A stretch of 64,000 nt of DNA from positions 175,501 through 239,500 of the forward strand of contig DERO01000007.1 in NCBI GenBank assembly GCA_002360945.1, read 5' to 3'. The DNA is from Leclercia adecarboxylata. Its GTDB lineage: Bacteria; Pseudomonadota; Gammaproteobacteria; Enterobacterales; Enterobacteriaceae. Shown piece after piece: positions 19,013 through 27,236 of the stretch (positions are counted from its first letter, which is position 1; each line of letters starts with the position of its first letter). The translations under genes were made by a program, and so were the position numbers. Below the pieces are notes generated by a model that saw only the letters and a program-made list of their open reading frames with translations, had not been told where the DNA came from and did not search any database.

Positions 19013-20122
19013 ATGCAAAGAAAAGTACTGGCTCTGATGATCCCTGCCCTGTTAATGGCAGGCGTGGCAAATGCAGCCGAAATTTATAATAAGGACGGCA
19101 ACAAATTAGATCTGTACGGTAAAATCGACGGTCTGCACTATTTCTCCGACGACAGCGGCGCTGACGGCGACCAGACTTATATGCGTATCGGCTTTAAAGG
19201 CGAAACCCAGATTAACAATACGCTAACCGGTTACGGTCAGTGGGAATATAACATCCAGGCCAATAACACCGAAGGTTCTTCCAACCAGTCCTGGACCCGT
19301 CTGGCGTTTGCCGGTCTGAAATTCGACCAGTACGGCTCATTCGATTATGGCCGTAACTACGGCGTGCTGTACGACGTGGAAGCCTGGACCGATATGCTGC
19401 CAGAGTTCGGCGGCGACTCCTACACCAAAGCCGATAACTTCATGACCGGCCGTGCGAACGGCGTGGCGACCTACCGTAACACCGATTTCTTCGGCATGGT
19501 TGAAGGTCTGGACTTTGCCCTTCAGTACCAGGGTAATAACGAAGGCAGCGGTAACGGTAATGAAGGCACCAACAACGGCCGTGACGTGCGTCATGAGAAC
19601 GGTGACGGCTTCGGTATCTCTACCTCTTACGACTTCGGGATGGGTATCAGCGCTGCCGCGGCTTACACCTCTTCTGACCGCACCAACGCCCAGCAGAACG
19701 AAACCACTGCAGGCGGCGACAAAGCTGACGCCTGGACTACCGGTCTGAAGTATGACGCCAACAATATCTACCTGGCGGCTATGTACTCTGAAACCCGCAA
19801 CATGACGCCATACGGCAACGACGAACATGCGGTAGCGAACAAAACCCAGAACTTTGAAGTGACGGCTCAGTACCAATTCGATTCCGGTCTGCGTCCGGTG
19901 GTCTCTTATCTGCAGTCTAAAGGTAAAGACCTGGGCAACGGTCAGGACGATCAGGATCTGGTTAAATATGCTGAAGTGGGTGCGGTTTACTACTTCAACA
20001 AAAATATGTCCACTTACGTTGATTATAAAATCAACCTGCTGGACGAAGACGATCAGTTCTACAAAGACAATGGCATCGGCACTGATGACATCGTTGCGGT
20101 CGGTCTGGTTTACCAGTTCTGA
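19013..20122 (+). CDS. ompN: OmpN-type outer-membrane porin
   Basis: 369 residues with a signal peptide ending [19 protein letters not shown]. It is a trimeric general porin with 16 strands, ending in the required C-terminal aromatic residue (GLVYQF). The constriction loop L3 shows [10 protein letters not shown]. Position next to nifJ and micC, plus detailed similarity ([25 protein letters not shown]-like loop), favour OmpN (OmpK37 in Klebsiella) over OmpC/OmpF. AAGGAAT precedes the ATG. In E. coli ompN is weakly expressed and is co-regulated with the divergent micC. Confidence 0.93.
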   Translation: MQRKVLALMIPALLMAGVANAAEIYNKDGNKLDLYGKIDGLHYFSDDSGADGDQTYMRIGFKGETQINNTLTGYGQWEYNIQANNTEGSSNQSWTRLAFAGLKFDQYGSFDYGRNYGVLYDVEAWTDMLPEFGGDSYTKADNFMTGRANGVATYRNTDFFGMVEGLDFALQYQGNNEGSGNGNEGTNNGRDVRHENGDGFGISTSYDFGMGISAAAAYTSSDRTNAQQNETTAGGDKADAWTTGLKYDANNIYLAAMYSETRNMTPYGNDEHAVANKTQNFEVTAQYQFDSGLRPVVSYLQSKGKDLGNGQDDQDLVKYAEVGAVYYFNKNMSTYVDYKINLLDEDDQFYKDNGIGTDDIVAVGLVYQF

Positions 20123-20127
20123 TCAAA

Positions 20128-20153
20128 TTAGCCCGCGTTACGGCGCGGGCTAA
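20128..20153 (+). terminator. Terminator after ompN
   Basis: TTAGCCCGCG / CGCGGGCTAA, a 10-bp perfect stem with a 6-base loop, followed by CGCTTTAT, just past the ompN stop. Confidence 0.75.
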
Positions 20154-20258
20154 CGCTTTATATCCCTTTCAACATTGCGTTCAAATTTTGTTGCACCGCT
20201 CTGCCTTTCTGATACAAGATAAATCTCATGTCTGACGGGCTGTAGAGGACTCGCTATT

Positions 20259-20471
20259 ATGAACCATCATGTTGTTAAATCTTCTCGCATCGCCTCGATT
20301 GCCTACGATAAATACAACGAAACGCTGGAAGTCCGTTTTCGGGATCGCAGCGCCTGGCAATATCACCCCGTACCTGTGCGAATTTTTAACGATTTCCTGA
20401 ATGTGGTTTCTAAAGGACGTTTCTATGACGGCGTGGTGAAAGGCAAATTCAAAGAGAGAAAAATTGCCTGA
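20259..20471 (+). CDS. KTSC-domain protein, 70 aa
   Basis: The whole protein is one KTSC domain: V-K-S-S-R-I at the start (the family's KTS-type motif), IAYDKYNETLEVRFRD, WQYHPVPVRIFNDFL, and the SKGRFYDGVVKGKF end. KTSC domains are found alone or fused to lysyl-tRNA synthetases and phage proteins, and their function is unclear. An AGAGGA site precedes the ATG. It is not adjacent to ompN in E. coli K-12, so it is an accessory gene of this lineage. The 41-aa membrane protein gene follows 41 bases later. Confidence 0.85.
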   Translation: MNHHVVKSSRIASIAYDKYNETLEVRFRDRSAWQYHPVPVRIFNDFLNVVSKGRFYDGVVKGKFKERKIA

Positions 20472-20512
20472 GCGCACATCCCCTGTGCCCATGCAACGAC
20501 GGAGTTAAACCC

Positions 20513-20638
20513 ATGATCAATCGTTTCGCGCTCTTTGCTTTGGCGCTCCTGACCTGCCTGTGGTTCGCCCTTATTTTTGATGTCGCCAACATCGTCGGCC
20601 ATCTTGGTGACGTCCTGCTGATCCTGGATAAAGATTAA
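20513..20638 (+). CDS. Small membrane protein, 41 aa, unknown
   Basis: Begins MINRFALFALALLTCLWFAL, continues with a second hydrophobic stretch, and ends LLILDKD. One N-terminal membrane segment is clear (residues 4-22); a second half is amphipathic. GGAG lies eight bases upstream. The stop overlaps the stop codon of the convergent GFA-fold gene (shared TTAA at 20635-20638). Probably co-transcribed with the KTSC gene. No function can be assigned. Confidence 0.7.
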   Translation: MINRFALFALALLTCLWFALIFDVANIVGHLGDVLLILDKD

Positions 20639-21057
20639 TCCTCTGATGTTCCCGTAGCACGATAGCTCAGCACACCGGCCACGCCGCCGCCCCCATCATT
20701 GGGATGATGTCTTCCCTCCATCACCAGCACCTCCGGGAAATCAAACGGCGAGACGCCTTCAATGCAGGCGACGTTGACGCCGTATTGATCCGGCCTGGAA
20801 CGCCGCTGGTGGAAGGTGTAAATCCCGCAAACCGAACAAAAATAGTGTACCGCCGCCTGGGTATTAAAACGGTATTCGGTCAGCAATGATTTGCCCTGAA
20901 TAATGTCGATCCCGGATAAGGGCGCGGAAACCGCTATTGCCCCACGCATCCGGCAAAATGAGCAGTTGCAGCGCCGGATGGTGCTGAACCCGTCCGAGAG
21001 TTCAACGGTAAACCTGACCGCACCGCAGTGACACTGGGCAGAAACTTTGTTCGCCAT
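20635..21057 (-). CDS. GFA-family (CENP-V/GFA fold) zinc protein
   Basis: 140 residues from the ATG at 21057, chosen because AAGGAG lies six bases upstream; the frame is open 36 codons further. Zinc-binding motifs of the GFA fold are present: CHCGAVRF (near residue 9), CNCSFC (near 35) and CSVCG (near 75). The family includes the enzyme that speeds glutathione-formaldehyde adduct formation, but most members have no tested activity, so a detoxification role is only a possibility. Confidence 0.85.
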   Translation of the reverse strand: MANKVSAQCHCGAVRFTVELSDGFSTIRRCNCSFCRMRGAIAVSAPLSGIDIIQGKSLLTEYRFNTQAAVHYFCSVCGIYTFHQRRSRPDQYGVNVACIEGVSPFDFPEVLVMEGRHHPNDGGGGVAGVLSYRATGTSED

Positions 21058-21130
21058 AACAGGCTCCTTTCCGATAAGCATGACCCACTCGGGCGGCGTG
21101 TCAGCACGCCGCGTACCGGCTAAGTGTAAT

Positions 21131-21646
21131 TCAGCCTCCCCCTCTGCGGCTAAATTCCTCTGCACTCTTTTTCAGCCAGGCTTCCTGAAAGAGTTGTTCC
21201 GAGTAGGTGAGTTTCATGACGGGCGCTAAATACGGAGCATCAAGCTCAATTAAATCATTTTCATTTTGGTATTTGGCGTATTTATCCCCGGCAAATGAGA
21301 TCTGCTTCTTCACCGCCACATATTTATGTTCCAGCATGCTCTGAACTTCATCAAAACGATTCTTATCCAGCTCAAGCATAATGGCGGTGATCTTTCCCGA
21401 CTTATTGAAGATCACCGCGTTATTTTTGGCACCCTCTAATCCCAGCTCGTTATTCGGAATAGAGAAAATATCGCCGTCACTCCACTTACTGCGCCCCTCG
21501 TGCTGGGCGGAGGGGTAGGCTTTAATAAACTGCTGCAGCGTGGTTTTACCTAACGTCAGACCCATCGCCGTGGTATTTGCCTTTGCGGATGAAAACACTG
21601 CCATTAAAACAAACATACCCACCAGTAATTGCCACTGTTTACTCAT
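21131..21646 (-). CDS. Secreted protein of unknown function, 171 aa
   Basis: The ATG at 21646 is preferred over a GTG nine bases upstream because GAGGTG is then well spaced. The N-terminus is a signal peptide (MSKQWQLLVGMFVLMAVFSS, cleavage near AKA-N). The mature part is about 145 residues, with a GLTLGKTTLQQFIKAYP stretch that resembles repeat-type periplasmic stress proteins. No catalytic motif is evident and no cysteines are seen in the mature part. It is separated by 73 bases from the GFA-fold gene downstream. Confidence 0.8.
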   Translation of the reverse strand: MSKQWQLLVGMFVLMAVFSSAKANTTAMGLTLGKTTLQQFIKAYPSAQHEGRSKWSDGDIFSIPNNELGLEGAKNNAVIFNKSGKITAIMLELDKNRFDEVQSMLEHKYVAVKKQISFAGDKYAKYQNENDLIELDAPYLAPVMKLTYSEQLFQEAWLKKSAEEFSRRGGG

Positions 21647-21837
21647 CGTTAGCACCTCATCGTATCAGTCGGGTTTTTGCTGACCATCGTCTTCAGTACC
21701 TGTCTCTTCTCAATCGTACCCAATTGATCTTCAACAACCCATGCGCCTTTTTGATGAGTGCGCAAGGCCGATACAGCACTACTTACTGAGCCCGGGAGGG
21801 GCGCCGTTAGGGGGGAGCGAACCGGTGGGAAGGCATG

Positions 21838-21864
21838 AAAAAGCCACCAGCAAATGCCGGTGGC
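21838..21864 (-). terminator. Terminator after the 25-aa ORF
   Basis: Read on the minus strand: GCCACC-GGCATTTGCT-GGTGGC followed by TTTTTC. It lies 21 bases after the stop of the small ORF at 21886-21963. Confidence 0.75.
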
Positions 21865-21885
21865 GTGGGCATGACGCACGGTCAG

Positions 21886-21963
21886 CTATTTTTTCACGGG
21901 TTGGGGCTTTTTATCGCCCGACTCCGGGGCCTCGCGCGGGTCATCTTTCTCAACATACTGCAT
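21886..21963 (-). CDS. Very small charged protein, 25 aa, unknown
   Basis: MQYVEKDDPREAPESGDKKP followed by a basic tail ending VKK. GGGAGG sits five bases before the ATG and an intrinsic terminator follows, so there is a complete small transcription unit. Acidic first half, Lys/Pro-rich end, no hydrophobic segment. The rest of the 529-bp gap between the 171-aa gene and ttcA shows no other supported gene. Confidence 0.6.
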   Translation of the reverse strand: MQYVEKDDPREAPESGDKKPQPVKK

Positions 21964-22175
21964 GACTACCTCCCGTTTTTATGGATGGACTACAACTATA
22001 GCCTTTGTTGCTTAAAACCAGCCAGGCGGCAGGCGTTTGCTGTAAAACGTGCTGACATTCACCGCCGTAATCCGTACCATACACGCCATACTTTTTCATG
22101 TTGACCTGCTGCCCCCCATCTTAACGGTGGGCCGCCTGGGCGGCTTTAGCCACAAACGAATTGAGCCACTATTAA

Positions 22176-23111
22176 ATGTCGCAAAATCAAGAAATTACCA
22201 AGAAAGATCAGTACAACCTCAACAAACTGCAAAAGCGTCTGCGCCGTAACGTCGGTGAAGCCATTGCGGATTTCAACATGATTGAAGAAGGCGACCGCAT
22301 CATGGTCTGCCTTTCTGGCGGCAAAGATAGCTACACCCTGCTCGAAATCCTGCGCAATCTTCAGCAAAGCGCGCCGGTCAATTTTTCGTTAGTGGCCGTC
22401 AACCTGGATCAGAAGCAGCCGGGCTTCCCGGCACATATTCTGCCGGAATACCTCGAGAAGCTGGGCGTTGAATACAAAATTGTCGAAGAGAATACCTACG
22501 GCATCGTTAAAGAGAAGATCCCGGAAGGGAAAACCACCTGCTCGCTCTGCTCCCGCCTGCGTCGCGGCATTCTCTACCGCACGGCCACCGAACTGGGCGC
22601 AACCAAAATTGCCCTCGGTCACCACCGCGATGACATTTTGCAGACCCTGTTCCTGAACATGTTCTACGGCGGCAAAATGAAAGGCATGCCACCGAAGCTG
22701 ATGAGCGACGACGGGAAGCACATCGTGATCCGTCCCCTCGCCTACTGCCGCGAGAAGGACATTGAGCGTTTTTCCGAGGCGAAAGCTTTCCCGATCATTC
22801 CGTGCAACCTGTGCGGTTCCCAGCCGAACCTGCAGCGTCAGGTGATTGGCGATATGCTACGCGACTGGGACAAACGCTACCCGGGCCGCATCGAGACTAT
22901 GTTTAGCGCGATGCAGAACGTGGTGCCTTCGCACCTGAGCGATATCAACCTGTTTGATTTCAAAGGGATTAAACACGGGTCGGAAGTGGTGAACGGCGGC
23001 GATCTGGCCTTCGATCGCGAAGAGATCCCGATGCAACCCGCGGGCTGGCAGCCGGAAGAAGATGACGCTCAACTGGACGAGATGCGTCTGAACGTTATTG
23101 AAGTGAAGTAA
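22176..23111 (+). CDS. ttcA: tRNA 2-thiocytidine(32) synthetase
   Basis: 311 residues, the same as E. coli TtcA. It thiolates cytidine-32 of certain tRNAs, using ATP to activate the base and an iron-sulfur cluster. It has the PP-loop SGGKDS near residue 48, [10 protein letters not shown] with the CxxC cluster ligands near residue 122, and the third ligand in IPCNLCGSQ near 222. In K-12 the Rac prophage is integrated at this gene; here ttcA is whole and faces dbpA directly, so the site is empty. A convergent hairpin lies between the two genes. Confidence 0.97.
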   Translation: MSQNQEITKKDQYNLNKLQKRLRRNVGEAIADFNMIEEGDRIMVCLSGGKDSYTLLEILRNLQQSAPVNFSLVAVNLDQKQPGFPAHILPEYLEKLGVEYKIVEENTYGIVKEKIPEGKTTCSLCSRLRRGILYRTATELGATKIALGHHRDDILQTLFLNMFYGGKMKGMPPKLMSDDGKHIVIRPLAYCREKDIERFSEAKAFPIIPCNLCGSQPNLQRQVIGDMLRDWDKRYPGRIETMFSAMQNVVPSHLSDINLFDFKGIKHGSEVVNGGDLAFDREEIPMQPAGWQPEEDDAQLDEMRLNVIEVK

Positions 23112-23117
23112 TCTTTA

Positions 23118-23145
23118 AGCGTCTCAGCGATGCCGCTGAGACGCT
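23118..23145. terminator. Hairpin between convergent ttcA and dbpA
   Basis: AGCGTCTCAGC / GCTGAGACGCT, an 11-bp perfect stem with a 6-base loop. There is no strong U-tract on either side. Confidence 0.6.
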
Positions 23146-23156
23146 CTCCCGCCCGC

Positions 23157-24530
23157 TTATTTCAGCAGACGAACCTTGCAGGTTTTGCCTTTAATCTTGC
23201 CGTTTTGCAGCTGTTTCCACGCTTTTTGCGCCACCGACTGACGCACAGCCACGTACACGTGCGCCGGATGCACCGCGATTTTACCGATATCAGCACCGTC
23301 CAGACCAATATCACCGGTCAGCGCGCCCAGCACATCACCCGGTCGCATTTTGGCTTTTTTACCGCCGTCGATACAGAGCGTCGCCATCTCGGCAGCCAGC
23401 GGCACAATGCTGACGTTGGCCGGGGCATCCACCCAGTTAAGCTTGATTTGCAGCATTTCTGCCAGAATGTTGGCGCGCTGCGCCTCTTCCGGCGCGCAAA
23501 AACTGATCGCCAGACCGCTGTTACCGGCACGAGCGGTACGACCGATGCGGTGAACATGCACTTCCGGATCCCAGGCCAGCTCGTAGTTCACCACCAGCTC
23601 CAGGGATTTGATGTCCAGACCACGGGCGGCGACGTCGGTGGCCACCAGCACACGGGCGCTGCCGTTGGCAAAACGCACCAGGGTTTGATCGCGATCGCGC
23701 TGCTCGAGGTCGCCATGCAGCGACAGCGCGCTCTGTCCGGCCTCGGCCAGGGCATCGCACACCGCCTGACAATCTTTTTTGGTATTACAGAACACCACGC
23801 AGGATGCTGGCTGGTGGACGCTCAGCAGCTTCTGCAGCAGCGGGATTTTGCCTCGCTGGGTGGTATCGAAGAACTGCTGCTCAATCGCTGGCAGTGCGTC
23901 GACGGTGTCAATTTCAATGGCAATCGGGTTTTGCTGCACGCGGCCGCTGATGGCGGCAATCGCCTCTGGCCAGGTAGCAGAAAAGAGCATGGTCTGGCGC
24001 GACGGCGGCGCAAAACGGGTCACCTCGTCGATGGCCTCGCTAAAGCCCATATCCAGCATCCGATCGGCTTCGTCCAGCACCAGGGTCTGCAGCGCATCGA
24101 GGGAGACAGTCCCTTTCTGCAGGTGGTCGAGCAGACGTCCAGGAGTGGCAACGATAATATGCGGCGCATGCTGCAAAGAGTCACGCTGGGCACCGAACGG
24201 TTGGCCCCCGCAGAGGGTTAAAATTTTGGTGTTCGGCAGAAAACGCGCCAGACGACGCAGCTCCGCCGCCACCTGATCCGCCAGCTCGCGCGTCGGGCAC
24301 AGCACCAGCGACTGCGTTTTATAGAGGCTAGCGTCAATATGCTGTAACAGCCCAAGGCCGAAGGTCGCCGTTTTGCCACTGCCGGTTTTGGCCTGCACGC
24401 GGACATCGCGTCCTTCCAGGATCGCCGGCAGCGCGGCAGCTTGTACAGGGGTCATCGTCAGATAACCCAACTCGTTGAGGTTATCGAGTTGGGCGGCAGG
24501 CAGTACGTTCAGCGTTGAAAAAGCAGTCAC
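23157..24530 (-). CDS. dbpA: DEAD-box RNA helicase DbpA
   Basis: 457 residues, the E. coli length. It acts in late assembly of the 50S ribosomal subunit and is activated by hairpin 92 of 23S rRNA. Helicase motifs: AKTGSGKT (I, near residue 46), PTRELADQ (Ia), DEADRMLDMGF (II), SATWP (III), and HRIGRTARAG (VI). The last ~75 residues are the RNA-binding domain specific to DbpA (ALTGDIGLDGADIGKIAV). It is preceded by a small Pro-rich gene in the same direction. Confidence 0.97.
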   Translation of the reverse strand: MTAFSTLNVLPAAQLDNLNELGYLTMTPVQAAALPAILEGRDVRVQAKTGSGKTATFGLGLLQHIDASLYKTQSLVLCPTRELADQVAAELRRLARFLPNTKILTLCGGQPFGAQRDSLQHAPHIIVATPGRLLDHLQKGTVSLDALQTLVLDEADRMLDMGFSEAIDEVTRFAPPSRQTMLFSATWPEAIAAISGRVQQNPIAIEIDTVDALPAIEQQFFDTTQRGKIPLLQKLLSVHQPASCVVFCNTKKDCQAVCDALAEAGQSALSLHGDLEQRDRDQTLVRFANGSARVLVATDVAARGLDIKSLELVVNYELAWDPEVHVHRIGRTARAGNSGLAISFCAPEEAQRANILAEMLQIKLNWVDAPANVSIVPLAAEMATLCIDGGKKAKMRPGDVLGALTGDIGLDGADIGKIAVHPAHVYVAVRQSVAQKAWKQLQNGKIKGKTCKVRLLK

Positions 24531-24558
24531 AGTTATTCTCGCGGTAAAAAACTCACAG

Positions 24559-24738
24559 TCAGCAGGCGCGTATCCTCGCAGATCTCCGCCTCTGATGCGA
24601 CATTTTAATCGGCACTTCGTCCGGCGGCGGATCCGGCATCGGCTGGGGACGTGGGATCGGTTCGGGAACAGGCACCGGATCGGTAGGTACCGGGTCAGAT
24701 TGCCGCGTTTGCAGCAGCAGCGTTAAGAGCATGGCCAT
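24559..24738 (-). CDS. Pro-rich small protein, 59 aa, unknown
   Basis: Starts MAMLLTLLLQTRQSDPVPTD. The centre is a proline-dense stretch of P-V-P / P-x-P dipeptides (about 16 prolines in 35 residues), followed by a basic Arg-rich tail ending RRSARIRAC. A short hydrophobic N-terminus may be a weak membrane anchor. GGAGGG is well placed before the ATG. It lies between the fnrS terminator (59 bases upstream) and dbpA (28 bases downstream), so it may be co-transcribed with dbpA. I do not recognise the family. Confidence 0.65.
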   Translation of the reverse strand: MAMLLTLLLQTRQSDPVPTDPVPVPEPIPRPQPMPDPPPDEVPIKMSHQRRRSARIRAC

Positions 24739-24796
24739 ATTACCCTCCAGGGGATCGGGTTGTCTCTTTTAGGGTAGTCGCTGCTGGGTTGCAGGC

Positions 24797-24918
24797 AAAA
24801 AAAAGCCGACTTATTTAAGTCGGCGTCGTACGAATCAATTTTGCTATGCAGTAATTCAAAAAAGGAAGTAAGACAATATGGAGCGCAACGCCCATCGCTT
24901 GACGTTGCATTCACCTGC
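24797..24918 (-). ncRNA. fnrS: FnrS, anaerobically induced small RNA
   Basis: A 122-nt minus-strand segment that matches E. coli FnrS nearly base for base by recall: 5' GCAGGTGAATGCAACGTC, the central CCATATTGTCTTACTTCC region, and a 3' hairpin GCCGACTT / AAGTCGGC with an eight-U tail. Only the terminator loop and a few bases differ. Its place between zntB and dbpA is the same as in E. coli. FnrS is an Hfq-dependent RNA that lowers expression of aerobic-metabolism and oxidative-stress genes under anoxia. Confidence 0.95.
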
Positions 24919-24953
24919 GGGAGAGATAGTGCACCTTATGGGTAAACGGTTTA

Positions 24954-24967
24954 TTGACTTCGCTCAA
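24954..24967 (-). promoter_or_regulatory. FNR box of fnrS
   Basis: TTGAC-TTCG-CTCAA on the plus strand, a close match to the palindromic FNR consensus TTGAT-N4-ATCAA. Its centre is about 42 bases upstream of the inferred fnrS start, the class II activator position. The -10 is weak (CACTAT), as expected for an activated promoter. Confidence 0.85.
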
Positions 24968-25013
24968 TTAAAATAGCGTTTCAGGTGCGTCAGAAAGCCA
25001 AAATAGTGCAAAT

Positions 25014-25997
25014 TTACAACCATTTACTGCGATGTAACCACCACGCAACACCACCGATTAAAACCACTAACATGATGCAGAATAGTGAGAAACCAAAGCG
25101 GAACTCTCCACCGGGGATCCCCCCAAGGTTGACGCCGAACAGTCCGGTCAGGAAGGTGCTGGGCAGAAACACCATTGCCATCAGGGACATGGTATAGGTT
25201 CTGCGGGAGAGCGACTCCTGCATCACCTGGGCGATTTCGTCGGTCAGGATCGCCGTGCGGGCAATACAGGCGTCAATTTCATCGAGCCCGCGTCCGAGTC
25301 GGTCAGCAATATCCTGCATTCTTCGACGTTGATCGTCATTCATCCAGGGGAGCCGTTCACTCGCCAGACGTGCATACACATCGCGCTGCGGAGCCATGTA
25401 GCGGCGCATCACGATCAGCTGTTTGCGCAGCAGCGCCAGAAATCCGCGAGGCGGAATAACCTGATCGATCAGGTTATCTTCCAGATCGATGATCTTGTCG
25501 TGCAGCTCTTCGATAAACTCGCTGGCGTGATCGGTGAGCGCATCGCAGACATCCACCAGCCAGCCCCCGCAATCTTCCGGGCCAGTGCCCTCTTTTAAAT
25601 CCCCGACGACATCGTCCAGCGCCAGCACCTTTCGCTGCCGGGTAGAGACAATCAACCGCTCATCCATATAGAGGCGCATAGCCACCAGCTGATCCGGCCG
25701 CTCATCGGTGCTGCCATTAATACAGCGCAGGGTAATGAGCGTCCCCTCCCCCATGCGGGACACGCGCGGGCGCAGGCTTTCCCCGGCCAGCGCATCGCGC
25801 ACGTTGTTGGGTAATAATGGGGTTGAGGCCAGCCAGTTGGCACTCTCCGGCTGGGTATAGTTCAGATGCAGCCAGCAGGGATGTTGCTGATCGATAATAT
25901 CGTTGTTGGTAAGCGGTCTAGCCCCGCCTTTACCGTCGAGTAACCACGCAAATACTGCGTCAGGAACGTTAACTTCCGATCCTTTTATGCCTTCCAC
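25014..25997 (-). CDS. zntB: Zinc transporter ZntB (CorA family)
   Basis: 327 residues, the E. coli length. The large cytoplasmic N-terminal domain (about 1-265) is followed by two C-terminal membrane segments. The loop carries GVNLGGIPG, the ZntB version of the CorA GMN signature. ZntB is described as a proton-driven zinc importer in recent work and as an exporter in older work. Unlike in E. coli, the next gene upstream is a chemotaxis receptor rather than dgcM. Confidence 0.95.
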   Translation of the reverse strand: MEGIKGSEVNVPDAVFAWLLDGKGGARPLTNNDIIDQQHPCWLHLNYTQPESANWLASTPLLPNNVRDALAGESLRPRVSRMGEGTLITLRCINGSTDERPDQLVAMRLYMDERLIVSTRQRKVLALDDVVGDLKEGTGPEDCGGWLVDVCDALTDHASEFIEELHDKIIDLEDNLIDQVIPPRGFLALLRKQLIVMRRYMAPQRDVYARLASERLPWMNDDQRRRMQDIADRLGRGLDEIDACIARTAILTDEIAQVMQESLSRRTYTMSLMAMVFLPSTFLTGLFGVNLGGIPGGEFRFGFSLFCIMLVVLIGGVAWWLHRSKWL

Positions 25998-26108
25998 AGC
26001 GCCTCCGCCAGTAGCTGTTCTTTGCTGTCAGTCTAGCCACCCAGGCAGCTTAAGCAACCATTTAACCCGCCATCGCGCTGAATTTGCACATAAAAGAGAC
26101 TTTTCCGG

Positions 26109-27236
26109 TCAGGCACGCGCGGGATAGGGTTGCCCGTGGTATAAAGTCGCAGAGGATAATGGTTCCAGATGGAAGTTTCGCGTGCGGGTCTGCAGTTCAA
26201 CTACCTGATTTTTCAACACCGCCGAGGAGCCGGACAGCTCTTCCACCATCCCCACGTTACTCTGGGTGACGTTTTCCAGATCGGACAGCGCCTGGGTAAT
26301 TTGCGCGATGCCCTTCTCCTGTTCATAGGTCGAGGTGGAAATTTCATCCATCAGCCGGCTGACCTGCCCGGAGCCGCTGACGATCTCCTGCATGTTTTTT
26401 TCGGCTTCAGCGACTATCATCGCCCCCTGGCTGACGTTGCTGCTGGTAACGGCGATCAGGGACTTGATGCTTTTTGCCGCTTCGGCACTGCGATGCGCCA
26501 GGCTGCGCACTTCCCCGGCCACCACCGAGAAACCTTTGCCATGATCGCCGGCACGAGCTGCTTCGACCGCAGCATTGAGCGCCAGGATATTGGTCTGAAA
26601 GGCGATACCGTCAATCATGGTGATAATCTCGGTCATCTGCTGGGCACATTCGGTAATGGAGTGCATGTTGTTGGCAACCTGCCCCATCAGCTCGCCGCCC
26701 TTTTGTGCCTGTCGGGTCGCCACGCTGGCTTTCTCGTTGGCGAGACGGGTGTTATCAGCGGTGTTTTTGGTCGTGGCGGCCATCTGCTCCATGCTGGCTG
26801 AGGTCTGGATCAGCGACGCGGACTGCAGCTCGGTTTTTGCCGCCAGCGCCGAACTGCGGGCGGCCAGCTGTTCAGAAAGGCTCATTGCCGTGGCTGAGGA
26901 GGAGCGGATCTCACGGACCAGGGTGGCAATATTGCTCGATAGCGTGTTGATTCCCGGGATCAGTCGCCCCGCGCAGTTATCACCAAATTCGGGGATCGTG
27001 ACGCCCAGATTGCCGGAGACGACCTCTTCAATGCTTCTTTTTACCGTATTGATGGGGACGACCAGGTATTGAGTCATGTAAAGGAGCAAGAACAGAAACG
27101 CGATGACAAATAAACTATTAAGTAGAATTAACAGAATGGCTTGCGGTGCCAAAAAAATGACCAGCCCATCAGTTAATAGAAATACAACCACCAGATAAGA
27201 AAGAATAAAAGTCCTTACGCTAATATTCTTGAGCAT
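26109..27236 (-). CDS. Methyl-accepting chemotaxis protein without periplasmic sensor
   Basis: 375 residues from the ATG at 27236; a GTG four codons earlier is less likely because GGGA is spaced for the ATG. Two membrane segments lie at about residues 8-29 and 32-54 with almost no periplasmic loop, then a HAMP linker. A signalling domain with the conserved hairpin tip (IDGIAFQTNILALNAAVEAA) follows. Methylation-helix segments are visible. The C-terminus lacks the NWETF-type receptor-docking pentapeptide. The sensor must therefore be intracellular or membrane-embedded, or depend on partner receptors. This gene is absent from this place in E. coli K-12. No sigma-28 promoter was found upstream on its strand. 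Confidence 0.88.
   Translation of the reverse strand: MLKNISVRTFILSYLVVVFLLTDGLVIFLAPQAILLILLNSLFVIAFLFLLLYMTQYLVVPINTVKRSIEEVVSGNLGVTIPEFGDNCAGRLIPGINTLSSNIATLVREIRSSSATAMSLSEQLAARSSALAAKTELQSASLIQTSASMEQMAATTKNTADNTRLANEKASVATRQAQKGGELMGQVANNMHSITECAQQMTEIITMIDGIAFQTNILALNAAVEAARAGDHGKGFSVVAGEVRSLAHRSAEAAKSIKSLIAVTSSNVSQGAMIVAEAEKNMQEIVSGSGQVSRLMDEISTSTYEQEKGIAQITQALSDLENVTQSNVGMVEELSGSSAVLKNQVVELQTRTRNFHLEPLSSATLYHGQPYPARA

Noticed and set aside
24878..24976. 32-codon plus-strand ORF with AGGAAG upstream
   Set aside because: Lies antisense over fnrS and the FNR box; the conserved RNA explains the sequence, including the apparent ribosome site.
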